NCBI RefSeq assembly: GCF_002428305.1
Contig: NZ_DIVJ01000048.1
Coordinates: forward strand, 104,174-168,173
Origin: Flavobacterium sp. UBA6135
GTDB taxonomy: Bacteria; Bacteroidota; Bacteroidia; Flavobacteriales; Flavobacteriaceae
DNA length: 64,000 nt
Direction: 5' to 3'
Position 1 is the first letter of the stretch. Each line of letters starts with the position of its first letter. This document shows positions 1 through 9,226 of the stretch, piece after piece. The notes beneath the pieces were generated by a model. The model searched no databases and was not told the DNA's origin. It worked only from the letters and a program-made list of their open reading frames with translations. The position numbers and the translations under genes are program-made.

Positions 1-294
1 CAAGAATTGCATCGGGTTTTGAAACCGGGCGGAATGGGAATTTTTCAAATTCCACAGGATTTGTCAAGAGCAACAACTTTTTCGGATGACTCGATTACAG
101 ATGAAAAAGAACGAGCCAAAATATTTGGCCAATATGACCACGTTAGGGTTTATGGCAGAGACTATTTTAACAAATTGAGGAGCATAGGTTTCAAAGTTAT
201 TGAAGAAGATTATACGTCAAAAATTTCGCCTGAATTGGTGGAGAAATATTGTCTGGCAAAAGGAGAAATTATTCCGGTTTGTTTTAAAAACTAA
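1..294 (+). CDS. SAM-dependent methyltransferase, C-terminal fragment (5' end outside window)
   Basis: The reading frame is open to the left edge, so the start lies outside the window. The visible part begins QELHRVLKPGG, matching the post-motif III segment (LKPGG) of class I S-adenosylmethionine-dependent methyltransferases (Methyltransf_11 type). It continues with a short beta-strand region and ends KGEIIPVCFKN. The SAM-binding glycine motif is not visible, so the substrate cannot be inferred. The TTG at 7 is internal to the family's conserved core and is not the true start. A convergent M16 protease gene follows, with a hairpin between them. Confidence 0.7.
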   Translation, partial: QELHRVLKPGGMGIFQIPQDLSRATTFSDDSITDEKERAKIFGQYDHVRVYGRDYFNKLRSIGFKVIEEDYTSKISPELVEKYCLAKGEIIPVCFKN

Positions 295-333
295 TTTTGT
301 TGTTTTTAAATACTATTTTCTCAAATAAAAAAA

Positions 334-359
334 CCTACAAGGTTTAAAAACCTTGCAGG
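334..359 (-). terminator. Rho-independent terminator of the M16 protease gene
   Basis: A 9-bp stem (CCTGCAAGG with CCTTGTAGG on the minus strand, one G-U pair) is followed on that strand by a run of seven T. It lies just past the stop of the M16 protease gene. The plus strand has no T-run here. Confidence 0.7.
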
Positions 360-369
360 CTGTAATGAA

Positions 370-3177
370 TTATTCCTCCGGCATTAACATCGCCACCACC
401 TTATCTTTAGTCAGATATTTTTTTGCTACAGCTTGAATATCTTTTGCGGTTACTGCATCAATTTTCTGTTCAAATTGCAAAATTTCTTCAGCAGAAGTAG
501 CATTTGTATAAGCTCTTGTTAAATTAGACATCCAATAATTATTTTGTTTTATTTTTTCTTTGTAATCTAATTTTTCGGCTTCTTTAAATTTGTTTATATC
601 TTTTTCTTCAGGTCCGTTTTCAATAATTTTATTCAATTCTCTTAATGCAGATTGAGTCAAGGTCTCAGCATTTTCAGGGCCGCAAGGGAAATTAATTGAG
701 AAGTTATAACTTCCATTTGGTACTTTGCTCATGCTTCCTCTGGCATTTACTCCATAAACACCACTTTCGTTTTCACGAAGCTCTTCAACTAATTTAATTG
801 TCAAAACTTCTCCTAATGCTCTGAATGAAAGTGCTTCTTTAGCGTCATAAACACAATCTCCATAATACATAATGTTAACAGAACTTTTAGGGTCTTTTCC
901 TTTATTTACAATTTTCTTGTGTTCTCCTTTTAACATTCTATATCCCAGATCAACAGCCTTTTCTTTTGTTTCATTTGCCGGTAAAGAAGCTAAATATAAA
1001 CTTGAATATTCTTCTAATTTTTGTTCATCTATGTTTCCTACAAAGAAGAAATGGAAATCACCTGCATTTGCAAATCGTTCTTTATACTTGTTGTAAGCTA
1101 ATTGGTAATCGGTTTTAGCCCAAGCTTTCTCATCTGGTAAAACTCCAAAAAATCTAGGATTCTCTTTTAACAAATAACTGTATAATTCTTTTTGAAAATA
1201 CATGGAAGGCATAGATGCCATATTTGCCATAAATGAGTTTTCTTTTGCCTTATAACTATCAAAAGCTTCTTGGTCAAAATTCAAATCTGTAAAATAAGCA
1301 TGGATCATCTGCATCAAATATTCATAATCTTTTGGAGCTGCAGAGCCATTCATCCCTTCTGAAAAACTTCCTACATAAGGATTTACTCTTGCTACCTTTC
1401 CGGTCATGAATTTATTCAAATCATTTAATTTCATTCCAGAAATTCCGGCTTCTGTTAATCCATTCATTGCCCATTGTACTTTTTCATATTCGTCATTTGA
1501 AATTAAATTTGATCCGCCAAAACTCATTGCTTCAAATAAAATCTCATCATTTTTAAAGTCTGTCTTTTTATAGGTAACTTTAGCTCCATTTGAGAGAGTT
1601 AAGGTTGTGGTTCCAATTTTATCATTCGTTTCTTTTTTTACAATGCTTCCCTTTTTTATAGGGTTACGCAACAAACTTTCTGCCAAAACTGAATCTTCAT
1701 ATGGCTTCAAACTAGAAGGGTCAATAGCAATAGCAGCTAATGTTTGTTGTTCTGTTGGCTTAACTAAACCTTCTTTTTCTGGTCCGGTTAAAATCACAAC
1801 CCTATTATCATCCTTTATGTAGTTTGCAATAAGTGAATTTGTTTCTTGCAATGTTATTGTAGGTAGTAATTTTTTTGATGTTTCAAATGTCCATTCAATA
1901 CTTGGAGCGGGTTGGTCTATCAAAAAATTACGTTGAAAAGAATTCATATACCTGTTTGACTCCGTTTTATCTCTCTCATTATAACGTCTTTCCATACTCG
2001 TTAGCATAGATGTTTTTGCTCTATCCAACTCGCCTTGCGTAAATCCGAATGCTTTAACACGTTCGTTTTCTGTAACTAAAACTTTCAACGCTTCCAATTG
2101 TTTATCTTCGCCAACCATTGCAAAAGATTGGAATGCATTTTTTGTTCTGGCATACGTGCTTCCGTAATAAGAATTTCCAAAAGTATAAGGTGGATTTGGA
2201 TTGTTTGCTATTTCATTTAATCGATTGTTTAACATCGTACTAAATAAATTTTTGACCAGTTCTTGTCTGTAATCACCAACGGTTTTAACTAGTTTTGGTT
2301 CTTCATAATCTTTATAAAGCAATTGTACTTGTGAAAAAGCTGCTTCTTTATCACTTTCAATGGCTACAAATGTTTCTTTATGATTTGGTACGTCAAATAC
2401 TTTTCTGGGCTTTTCTTTTTTCGGATTTTTATATGGGCTAAAATGCTTAATGATCATTTTTTCAATTTGATCAACATCAATGTCACCAATTGCTATAACA
2501 CTCATCAAGTTCGGACGATACCAATCTTTATAGAAATTAAGCACTTTATCATGTGTGAAATTCTCTAATATCTCTTTTTGACCAATTGGAAGTCTTTTGG
2601 CATACATAGAATTGTACATCATTTTTGGCATAAACTGACCCATCATTCTTTTGTCTGCTCCTAAACCAATTCGATACTCTTCCAAAACCACTCCCCTTTC
2701 TTTGTCAATTTCTTCAGGAGTAAGGACTGTATTAAACGCCCAATCTTCTAAAATCTCAAAACCTTTTGTCAATTTTTCATTATCATCAGAAGGAATTGGC
2801 AAAAAATAAACGGTTTCATCAAAACTGGTATAGGCATTCAAATGTTGACCAAATTTCACACCAATACTTTGTAAATAATCCACTAACGTATTCTTAGGAA
2901 AACGTTTCGTTCCGTTAAAGCACATGTGTTCCATAAAGTGTGCTAAACCTTGTTGGTCGTCATTTTCAAGAATTGAACCTGCATTTACAATTAATCGTAA
3001 ATCTACTTTATTTTCAGGTTTCTTGTTATTCTTAATGTAATAGGTTAAACCGTTTTTAAGTTTCCCGGTTCTTACAGTTGGATCCAAGGGTATTGGACTA
3101 TCCATTTTCAATTCTTGAGCAAATACCATTGCCGGCAATGCCAGTAAGAACAAGACTAGTTTGTTGCGTTTTTTCAT
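370..3177 (-). CDS. Secreted M16 family zinc metallopeptidase (two-lobed, PqqL-like)
   Basis: A 935-residue insulinase-family (M16) peptidase. Residues 1-20 form a signal peptide (charged MKKRNK, hydrophobic core, ending MVFA before QELK). The inverted zinc motif HFMEH is at residues 80-84, and the expected third ligand Glu is near residue 160 (KERGVVLEEY). The length fits a single chain carrying two M16 halves, an active N-terminal half and a metal-free C-terminal half. This is the usual Bacteroidota form, placed in the periplasm or outer membrane. It probably degrades peptides that enter or arise in the periplasm. It is a single-gene unit with its own terminator. Confidence 0.9.
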   Translation of the reverse strand: MKKRNKLVLFLLALPAMVFAQELKMDSPIPLDPTVRTGKLKNGLTYYIKNNKKPENKVDLRLIVNAGSILENDDQQGLAHFMEHMCFNGTKRFPKNTLVDYLQSIGVKFGQHLNAYTSFDETVYFLPIPSDDNEKLTKGFEILEDWAFNTVLTPEEIDKERGVVLEEYRIGLGADKRMMGQFMPKMMYNSMYAKRLPIGQKEILENFTHDKVLNFYKDWYRPNLMSVIAIGDIDVDQIEKMIIKHFSPYKNPKKEKPRKVFDVPNHKETFVAIESDKEAAFSQVQLLYKDYEEPKLVKTVGDYRQELVKNLFSTMLNNRLNEIANNPNPPYTFGNSYYGSTYARTKNAFQSFAMVGEDKQLEALKVLVTENERVKAFGFTQGELDRAKTSMLTSMERRYNERDKTESNRYMNSFQRNFLIDQPAPSIEWTFETSKKLLPTITLQETNSLIANYIKDDNRVVILTGPEKEGLVKPTEQQTLAAIAIDPSSLKPYEDSVLAESLLRNPIKKGSIVKKETNDKIGTTTLTLSNGAKVTYKKTDFKNDEILFEAMSFGGSNLISNDEYEKVQWAMNGLTEAGISGMKLNDLNKFMTGKVARVNPYVGSFSEGMNGSAAPKDYEYLMQMIHAYFTDLNFDQEAFDSYKAKENSFMANMASMPSMYFQKELYSYLLKENPRFFGVLPDEKAWAKTDYQLAYNKYKERFANAGDFHFFFVGNIDEQKLEEYSSLYLASLPANETKEKAVDLGYRMLKGEHKKIVNKGKDPKSSVNIMYYGDCVYDAKEALSFRALGEVLTIKLVEELRENESGVYGVNARGSMSKVPNGSYNFSINFPCGPENAETLTQSALRELNKIIENGPEEKDINKFKEAEKLDYKEKIKQNNYWMSNLTRAYTNATSAEEILQFEQKIDAVTAKDIQAVAKKYLTKDKVVAMLMPEE

Positions 3178-3272
3178 TTGTATAAGTTTATTGATTATTG
3201 TAAAACTAAACCTATAACTTCATGTGTTAAAATTTATTATATTTTTTTTAACGTAACATCCTACATTTAGAA

Positions 3273-4292
3273 TCATTCTAAAATAAGTGTCTGAAAATTA
3301 GCTGTTTTGAATTGTTGCATTTGATTATTTTCATCTGTATAAATCAACAAAACATACAAATCATTTCTTGAAGCCAACAATTTCTTAGTTTTCTCAAAAT
3401 CCATAATCATAAATGCGGTGGCAAATCCATCGGCGTCAATACATTTTGATGCTAATACTGTGGCACTTAAAATAGTGCTTTTTTCTGATATGCCGGTTTT
3501 TGGGTTTATGATATGAACAAATTTTTGCCCCGTAAGACTATCTGTTTTTACTTTTCGATAGTTACCTGATGTAGCCATACCAAGATTCTCTAGTTTAATT
3601 TTGGCTATTAATGTTCGTTCTTCCGGAGACTGAGTCGGATCATCTATTCCAACAATCCAATTTTTATCTTCAACAGTATTTTTTCCAAATGCAAAAATTT
3701 CACCACCAATTTCAACAATTGCATTTTGAATACCTTTAGATTTTAAAAATTCTGAAACAACATCAACAGAATAACCTTGGGCAATAGCATTAAAATCAAA
3801 ATAAGTTTCAGAATGTTTTTTAGAAATAGTGTTATCCTCATTTAATTTAACTTTATCGAAACCTACATAGGTCAATAAACTATCAATTTTGGACTGATTT
3901 AAATCGATTTTTTCTTTAGTTGGGCCAAATCCATATGCGTTAACTAAAACACCGATAGTTGGGTCAAAAAGCTTGTCTGTAGCTTGATAAATTTCTTGCG
4001 AGGTAGTAAATGTTTTAGAAAAAAAATCATCAACAACTATTGTAGTATCTCCGTTATTGATTTTGGAAATCTTTGAATCGGGTCGATAAGTTGACAAAGA
4101 CAAATCAAACTCCAATAGTAGTGAATCAATTGAAGCTTTTTTTATTGTTTCATTTGAACTGATATATTTAATTGCGTAGGTGCTTCCTTGAGCTTCTCCT
4201 TGTAGGATAAAAATTTGCTCCTTTTTGGAATATTCGCAACTGATTACTAAAAAAGCAATAACGAAAACACTAACTAATCTCTTTAATTCCAT
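3273..4292 (-). CDS. apbE: FAD:protein FMN transferase ApbE (lipoprotein)
   Basis: ApbE-family flavin transferase, which moves FMN from FAD onto a Thr of target proteins; its best-known targets are NqrB and NqrC, encoded just upstream. Family signatures are visible: AQGYSVDVV, the IVEIGGEI segment, TSGNYRK, the HIINPKTG motif and a C-terminal DGFATAFMIM helix. I chose the ATG at 4292 because it gives a 19-residue lipoprotein signal ending LVISC, so the enzyme would be anchored at the periplasmic face where NqrC carries its FMN. An in-frame start at 4316 is also possible; the frame opens at 4370. The gene overlaps the end of the preceding small gene by about 23 bases, implying co-transcription. 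Confidence 0.88.
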   Translation of the reverse strand: MELKRLVSVFVIAFLVISCEYSKKEQIFILQGEAQGSTYAIKYISSNETIKKASIDSLLLEFDLSLSTYRPDSKISKINNGDTTIVVDDFFSKTFTTSQEIYQATDKLFDPTIGVLVNAYGFGPTKEKIDLNQSKIDSLLTYVGFDKVKLNEDNTISKKHSETYFDFNAIAQGYSVDVVSEFLKSKGIQNAIVEIGGEIFAFGKNTVEDKNWIVGIDDPTQSPEERTLIAKIKLENLGMATSGNYRKVKTDSLTGQKFVHIINPKTGISEKSTILSATVLASKCIDADGFATAFMIMDFEKTKKLLASRNDLYVLLIYTDENNQMQQFKTANFQTLILE

Positions 4293-4635
4293 TGTAATTG
4301 ATGATATAATCTTCATTTTTTGTAACTGGCTTTTCATAATCCAACGCATTTGCAATTCCCACTCCTGCATAAAGGACTTTTGCTTTAAGTTTTACGGCAT
4401 GTTCTTTAAAAGTCTCGATCCAAATAGCATCATAGTCTTCAGGATTGTTTGGATAATTAAAAACGGTGACCAAAACGAAATGTAAGGTATTGGTGGCTTT
4501 ATCTACACAAACAAACTGTGGATGTCGTTTGAGTTGACTATTAACAGCAATGAACTCAAAACCTTGACTTTCGAGTTCTTTTCCGACATGGTTCATTGCT
4601 AAATTGTGAAGTTCTTGTTCGGTCAAAATATTCAT
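4270..4635 (-). CDS. Conserved small cytoplasmic protein between nqrF and apbE, function unknown
   Basis: A 121-residue soluble protein with no signal peptide or membrane segment. It begins MNILTEQELHNLAMN and contains a mixed alpha/beta core (FEFIAVNSQLKRHPQFVCVD, then a strand FVLVTVFNYP). I do not recognise a characterised family. Its constant partnership here with apbE (overlapping 3' end) and the nqr operon suggests, but does not show, a link to the Na+-NQR complex. It is not NqrM, which is shorter and has a cluster of cysteines; only one Cys is present here. A terminator separates it from nqrF, and a good promoter ends four bases before its ATG, so the pair is expected to have its own transcript. 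Confidence 0.75.
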   Translation of the reverse strand: MNILTEQELHNLAMNHVGKELESQGFEFIAVNSQLKRHPQFVCVDKATNTLHFVLVTVFNYPNNPEDYDAIWIETFKEHAVKLKAKVLYAGVGIANALDYEKPVTKNEDYIINYNGIKEIS

Positions 4636-4639
4636 AGTA

Positions 4640-4667
4640 CAAAAGTAGTTAGAATTACGAAAAACAA
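4640..4667 (-). promoter_or_regulatory. Bacteroidota promoter for the small gene-apbE pair
   Basis: On the minus strand, TTG (4667-4665) is followed about 20 bases later by a perfect -7 box TACTTTTG (4647-4640). Only four bases (TACT) then separate the box from the ATG at 4635, so transcription should start at or next to the start codon. Confidence 0.55.
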
Positions 4668-4684
4668 GTCTTAATTAAAACAAA

Positions 4685-4710
4685 AAACCGACACATTTTT
4701 GCATCGGTTT
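4685..4710 (-). terminator. Terminator of the nqr operon
   Basis: The minus strand reads AAACCGA, a 12-base loop, then TCGGTTT running into a T-rich tail (TTTTTTG). It sits 11 bases past the nqrF stop and separates the nqr operon from the apbE unit. Confidence 0.65.
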
Positions 4711-4720
4711 CAGTTTTTAA

Positions 4721-6016
4721 TTATCCTCCAAAGTCATCAAAACGGATATTTTCAGGTGGCATACCAAAATCTTCGCCCATTTTTTGAACGGCATTGTTCA
4801 TCATTGGTGGACCACAGAAATACAATTCAATATCTTCAGGACTATCGTGCTTAGATAAATAGTTATCAATTACTACATTGTGAATAAATCCAACAAAACC
4901 ATCTCCTTCACCATCTGTTCCGTCTTTTACTTTCCAATTATCTTCCGGTAATGGTTCAGAAAGTGCCATGTAGAATCTAAAGTTAGGGAAATCTTTTTCT
5001 AAAGCTCTAAAGTGATCTACATAAAACAATTCACGTTTTGAACGACCACCATACCAATAGGTTACCTTTCTTCCTGTTTTAACGGTTCTGAACAAGTGAT
5101 AAAGATGTGAACGCATCGGTGCCATTCCAGCTCCTCCACCAACATATAGCATTTCCGACTCACTTTCGTTGATGAAAAATTCACCGTAAGGACCGGAAAC
5201 AGTTACAGGATCACCAGCTTTTCTTGAGAAAATGTAAGATGATGCTATTCCTGGGTTTACAGCTGCCCAACCATTTTTAGCTCTATCCCATGGTGGAGTA
5301 GCTACACGAACATTCAACATGATTTTTCTTCCTTCTGCAGGATATGAAGCCATCGAATAAGCCCTTTCAACTAATTCGGTATTTTTCATTACCAATGGCC
5401 ATAAATTAAATTTATCCCATTCTGCTTTGAATTTTTCAGGTTCACCAGGATGTTCTTCGGGATGAGCTGTGATGTCAATATCTGAATATTTTACTTCACA
5501 TTTAGGAATTTCAATTTGAATATAACCCCCAGCTTCATAATGCATATCATCTGGTAATTCAACAATAAATTCTTTAATAAATGAGGCAACATTGTAGTTG
5601 GAATGTACTTTAGCTTCAAATTTTTTGATTCCGAAAACCTCTTCAGGTACTTCAATAATCATATCATTTTTCACTTTTACCTGACATCCTAAACGCCAAC
5701 CTTGAGCAATTTCTTTTCTTGTAAAATGTGGTTCTTCTGTTGGAAGAATAGATCCACCACCATTAGTTACAATACATTTACACTGAATGCAAGTTCCACC
5801 TCCACCACAAGCAGATGGAAGAAAAATTTTGCTGTTTCCTAGTGTTGTAAGTAGTGTATTTCCTGATTCTACTTCTAATTCGTTTTCTCCGTTGATTTTA
5901 ATTTTTACCGGCCCGGAAGGTAATAATTTTGCTTTTGCACCTAATAACATTGCTACTAAAAGGAAAACAATTACAAGAAAAACTACAACACTGGCTATGA
6001 TTACTGGTGTATTCAT
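4721..6016 (-). CDS. nqrF: Na+-translocating NADH:quinone reductase subunit F
   Basis: NADH-oxidising subunit of the sodium-pumping NADH:quinone oxidoreductase, taking hydride onto FAD and passing electrons through a 2Fe-2S centre. The 431-residue chain has an N-terminal membrane anchor (about residues 5-24). A plant-type ferredoxin domain follows, with cluster cysteines at 70, 76, 79 and 111 (ACGGGGTCIQC ... GC). Then comes a ferredoxin-reductase domain with the FAD motif RAYSMASYP and the NADH-binding GGGAGMAPMRS. The C-terminus ends DDFGG. Length and domain order are normal for the family. It is the last gene of the nqrABCDEF operon, followed by a terminator. Confidence 0.97.
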   Translation of the reverse strand: MNTPVIIASVVVFLVIVFLLVAMLLGAKAKLLPSGPVKIKINGENELEVESGNTLLTTLGNSKIFLPSACGGGGTCIQCKCIVTNGGGSILPTEEPHFTRKEIAQGWRLGCQVKVKNDMIIEVPEEVFGIKKFEAKVHSNYNVASFIKEFIVELPDDMHYEAGGYIQIEIPKCEVKYSDIDITAHPEEHPGEPEKFKAEWDKFNLWPLVMKNTELVERAYSMASYPAEGRKIMLNVRVATPPWDRAKNGWAAVNPGIASSYIFSRKAGDPVTVSGPYGEFFINESESEMLYVGGGAGMAPMRSHLYHLFRTVKTGRKVTYWYGGRSKRELFYVDHFRALEKDFPNFRFYMALSEPLPEDNWKVKDGTDGEGDGFVGFIHNVVIDNYLSKHDSPEDIELYFCGPPMMNNAVQKMGEDFGMPPENIRFDDFGG

Positions 6017-6034
6017 TATATCGTATCTTAATAT

Positions 6035-6652
6035 TTATATTTTAATTCCCATAAAACTCATAAAACCTAACGCCATCAATCCTGTGATTAGGAAAGTAAT
6101 TCCTAAACCACGAAGTGGAGCAGGAACATGAGAGTAAGCTATTTTTTCACGAATAGCTGCAATAGCTAAAATTGCTAAAAACCATCCGATACCGGAACCA
6201 AAACCATAGGTTACCGCTTCTGTTACTCCGCCAAAATCTTTCTGTTGCATAAATAAAGACCCCCCTAAAATGGCACAGTTAACGGCAATTAACGGAAGAA
6301 AGATCCCTAATGCTCCATATAAAGCCGGTGCAAATTTTTCAACAATCATCTCTACTAATTGTACCATCGAAGCAATAACTGCGATGAACATGATGAAACT
6401 TAAAAAGCTCAAATCAATATCAGCATACTCAGCTCCTAACCAAGATAAAGCTCCTTGTTTTAATAAATAATTGTCTAACAAAAAGTTGATTGGCACAGTA
6501 ATCGTTAATACGAAGATTACAGCAACACCTAAACCAACCGCTGTTTTAACTGTTTTTGAGACCGCCAAATAGGAACACATTCCTAAGAAGTAGGCGAAAA
6601 TCATATTTTCTATGAAAATACTTTTTACAAATAAACTTGCTAATTCTTGCAT
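6035..6652 (-). CDS. nqrE: Na+-translocating NADH:quinone reductase subunit E
   Basis: Integral membrane subunit of Na+-NQR (205 residues, six hydrophobic segments). NqrE and NqrD are inverted-topology homologues that together hold an intramembrane iron-sulfur centre. The cysteines expected as ligands are present here at residues 26 (FLGMCSYLAV) and 126 (AVNCAILGG). The gene is 29 bases after nqrD and 18 before nqrF in a compact minus-strand operon. Confidence 0.96.
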   Translation of the reverse strand: MQELASLFVKSIFIENMIFAYFLGMCSYLAVSKTVKTAVGLGVAVIFVLTITVPINFLLDNYLLKQGALSWLGAEYADIDLSFLSFIMFIAVIASMVQLVEMIVEKFAPALYGALGIFLPLIAVNCAILGGSLFMQQKDFGGVTEAVTYGFGSGIGWFLAILAIAAIREKIAYSHVPAPLRGLGITFLITGLMALGFMSFMGIKI

Positions 6653-6681
6653 GTTATAATAGTTTAATAGCTAGGCTATGA

Positions 6682-7329
6682 TTAGTGTTTTTCGATTAAT
6701 TTACGGTTTTTTGAACGTTGAATCCAGATGATGATTCCAACTACAATAAGTGCCATTGGTGATAATAACATCAAACCATTGTTTTCATAACCCATATCAT
6801 AAAATGATTGCGGAACAACTTGAATTCCGAATAATTTTCCGGAACCCAATAATTCTCTAAAGAATGCTACGGCAATCAAAATCCAAGCATATCCAAAAGC
6901 ATTTCCGATACCGTCTAAAAATGATCTCCAAACGCCGTTACCTAATGCAAATGCCTCCAAGCGTCCCATTACGATACAGTTGGTAATAATTAATCCGACA
7001 AATACAGATAATTCTTTACTCACATCATATGCAAATGCTTTTAAAACTTGGTCAACAATAATTACAAGCGATGCTACAATTACCAATTGCACAATAATAC
7101 GAATACGATTTGGAATTGAATTTCTCAATACAGAAATAATCATATTACTAAATGCCATTACAAACAATACAGCAATTGACATTACGATAGCAGGTTTTAA
7201 CTGAACCGTAATTGCTAACGCTGAACAAATTCCCAAAACTTGAACCGTAATTGGGTTATTGTCATTTAATGGGTCTGATAAAAGACCTCTATTTCTTTTA
7301 GAAAATAAACTTTCTTTCTCTTCAGCCAT
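6682..7329 (-). CDS. nqrD: Na+-translocating NADH:quinone reductase subunit D
   Basis: Second Rnf/Nqr-type membrane subunit (215 residues). The first about 25 residues are a polar cytoplasmic tail and the rest is six transmembrane helices. The intramembrane cluster cysteines are at residues 35 (LGICSALAI) and 118 (IITNCIVMG), mirroring those of NqrE. The start is four bases after the nqrC stop, so translation is probably coupled. Confidence 0.96.
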   Translation of the reverse strand: MAEEKESLFSKRNRGLLSDPLNDNNPITVQVLGICSALAITVQLKPAIVMSIAVLFVMAFSNMIISVLRNSIPNRIRIIVQLVIVASLVIIVDQVLKAFAYDVSKELSVFVGLIITNCIVMGRLEAFALGNGVWRSFLDGIGNAFGYAWILIAVAFFRELLGSGKLFGIQVVPQSFYDMGYENNGLMLLSPMALIVVGIIIWIQRSKNRKLIEKH

Positions 7330-7333
7330 GATC

Positions 7334-8062
7334 TTAATTATTAGAGGCTAATTTGCCTTTTTGATTATCAATATATTGTTTGTAATGAGCTAAACGTTCT
7401 TTAATCATATCTGTAACGCCATCTCCGGTAATGGTTGCCCCTGAAATAGCATCTACTTTATTATCGTCTTTGTTTACTTTATCATTATTTCCTTTGGCTA
7501 CAGCAACACCAACTAAATTTCCGTTTTTATCAAAGATTTTTTCATCTTTAAAATAATCTAAAAACCATTGTTGTTTGATCTCCGCTCCTAAACCGGGTGT
7601 TTCTCCTTTGTGGTCAAAAGATACTCCGGCAATGGTATTGAAGTCATCGTTCAAAGCAATATAACCCCAAATAGCATCCCAAAGACCCGCTCCACGTAAA
7701 GGAATAATATAAAATTTATTTCCATCTTTTTCAGCAACATACAAAGGAAAACGTTGCTCCTCAGGTTTCTTTTTTAATTCAGCTTTTAAATCTACAGTAA
7801 ATGCATTCACCGATTCGTCAGTAGAACCATCAACTTTTAAAGCCAGTTGTTCTTTGATAAATTCGTCAAATTTTCCCTGAGCTTCTTCTCTTGACACATC
7901 CGTTACACCTATGGTAGAAAGAATGTTTTGCATTTTTTCATTTTTTACGTTGATGTCTTGCATCGGTTTTAATGATGTAGCTGCAAAAGCCAATAAAGCT
8001 CCTACGACCACTACCATAATTCCGGCAAATAAAAACGTATATCCGTTACTATTTCTATCCAT
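7334..8062 (-). CDS. nqrC: Na+-translocating NADH:quinone reductase subunit C
   Basis: FMN-carrying subunit of Na+-NQR, 242 residues. A single N-terminal membrane helix (about residues 8-28) anchors a periplasmic FMN-binding domain. The covalent FMN attachment motif DAISGATIT is present with the modified Thr at about residue 210, the substrate of ApbE encoded downstream. The gene is two bases from nqrB and four from nqrD. Confidence 0.96.
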   Translation of the reverse strand: MDRNSNGYTFLFAGIMVVVVGALLAFAATSLKPMQDINVKNEKMQNILSTIGVTDVSREEAQGKFDEFIKEQLALKVDGSTDESVNAFTVDLKAELKKKPEEQRFPLYVAEKDGNKFYIIPLRGAGLWDAIWGYIALNDDFNTIAGVSFDHKGETPGLGAEIKQQWFLDYFKDEKIFDKNGNLVGVAVAKGNNDKVNKDDNKVDAISGATITGDGVTDMIKERLAHYKQYIDNQKGKLASNN

Positions 8063-8064
8063 GA

Positions 8065-9216
8065 TTATGCAGTTTTTAATTGTTTAGCAACTCTTTTCTT
8101 TCTTCTCTTAATGTTACCTTCAACCACATAATGGTCAATTGTTGGTGCGAAAACATTCAACAACAATATAGCTAACATTACTCCTTCTGGATAAGCCGGA
8201 TTGAAAACCCTAATCATAATACTAAAGAATCCTATCAAAAATCCGTAAATCCATTTTCCTCGATTGGTTTGAGCGGCAGAAACCGGGTCGGTTGCCATAA
8301 AAACAATACCGAAAGCTAAACCACCTACTAATAAATGTAACATCCCAAAATCCATTAAGGCATTGGCACCCCACAATTCGAATAAGAATGCCATGACAGC
8401 TGCTCCTAAAAATCCGCTGACAATGATTCTCCAACTTCCCACTCCGGTGATGACTAAAATGGCAGCTCCAACCAAAATCCAAAGTACAGATGTTTCTGAA
8501 ATAGATCCCGGAATTGTTCCCGCAAACATACTCCACATATCATAACCTGCTTCTTGACCGGCAGCTAATTTTCCTAAAATTGTTTCTCCCGAAATAGCAT
8601 CTGTTGTGGAAGCATCGGATACCCAAATTTTATCTCCAGACATATAAGTTGGATACGCAAAAAAGGCAAATGCTCTTGCGGTTAAAGCCGGATTTAAAAT
8701 ATTCATTCCAGTCCCACCAAAAGCTTCTTTACCAATAATTACGGCAAAAATCACCGATAAAGCCAACATCCATAAAGGTAAGTCAATTGGCATAATCATC
8801 GGGATTAACAATCCGGTAACTAAATAGCCTTCATTTACTTCGTGACCTCTTACGATGGCAAAATAGAATTCAATTCCCAATCCAACTCCATAAGAAACGG
8901 CAATCATTGGCAATACTTTCCAAGCTCCGTGAATTAATGCATCCATAAATGGAACTACTTCTTGAATTTGTGACAAACTTTGGTAACCTGCATTCCAAGT
9001 TCCAAAAATCAACGCAGGAACTAAAGCCAAAACCACGGTAATCATGGTACGCTTTAAATCTACTGCATCTCTAATATGAGCTCCGTGTTTTGTTGTATGA
9101 TTTGGAACATATAAAAACGTATCCAACGCATTCACAGCCGGTGCAAACTTTTCCAATTTTTCGCCTTTTCCGAAAGGCTTTTTTATTTGGTCTATTTTAT
9201 CTCTTAAAAACTTCAT
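8065..9216 (-). CDS. nqrB: Na+-translocating NADH:quinone reductase subunit B
   Basis: Main Na+-translocating membrane subunit (383 residues, about ten hydrophobic segments), holding covalent FMN and riboflavin and close to the quinone site. The conserved NPALTARAF segment is at about residues 175-183. The probable FMN site is Thr 212 in DAISGETIL: the S-G-x-T pattern is kept, with Glu where NqrC of the same operon has Ala. The N-terminal soluble stretch (residues 1-55) resembles that of other NqrB proteins. The gene sits 10 bases after nqrA. Confidence 0.96.
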   Translation of the reverse strand: MKFLRDKIDQIKKPFGKGEKLEKFAPAVNALDTFLYVPNHTTKHGAHIRDAVDLKRTMITVVLALVPALIFGTWNAGYQSLSQIQEVVPFMDALIHGAWKVLPMIAVSYGVGLGIEFYFAIVRGHEVNEGYLVTGLLIPMIMPIDLPLWMLALSVIFAVIIGKEAFGGTGMNILNPALTARAFAFFAYPTYMSGDKIWVSDASTTDAISGETILGKLAAGQEAGYDMWSMFAGTIPGSISETSVLWILVGAAILVITGVGSWRIIVSGFLGAAVMAFLFELWGANALMDFGMLHLLVGGLAFGIVFMATDPVSAAQTNRGKWIYGFLIGFFSIMIRVFNPAYPEGVMLAILLLNVFAPTIDHYVVEGNIKRRKKRVAKQLKTA

Positions 9217-9226
9217 AGCTATTTAT

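Noticed and set aside
4293..4370. Longer apbE start at 4370
   Set aside because: It would place 26 polar residues before the lipoprotein signal and overlap the preceding gene by 100 bases; the start at 4292 gives a proper lipobox.
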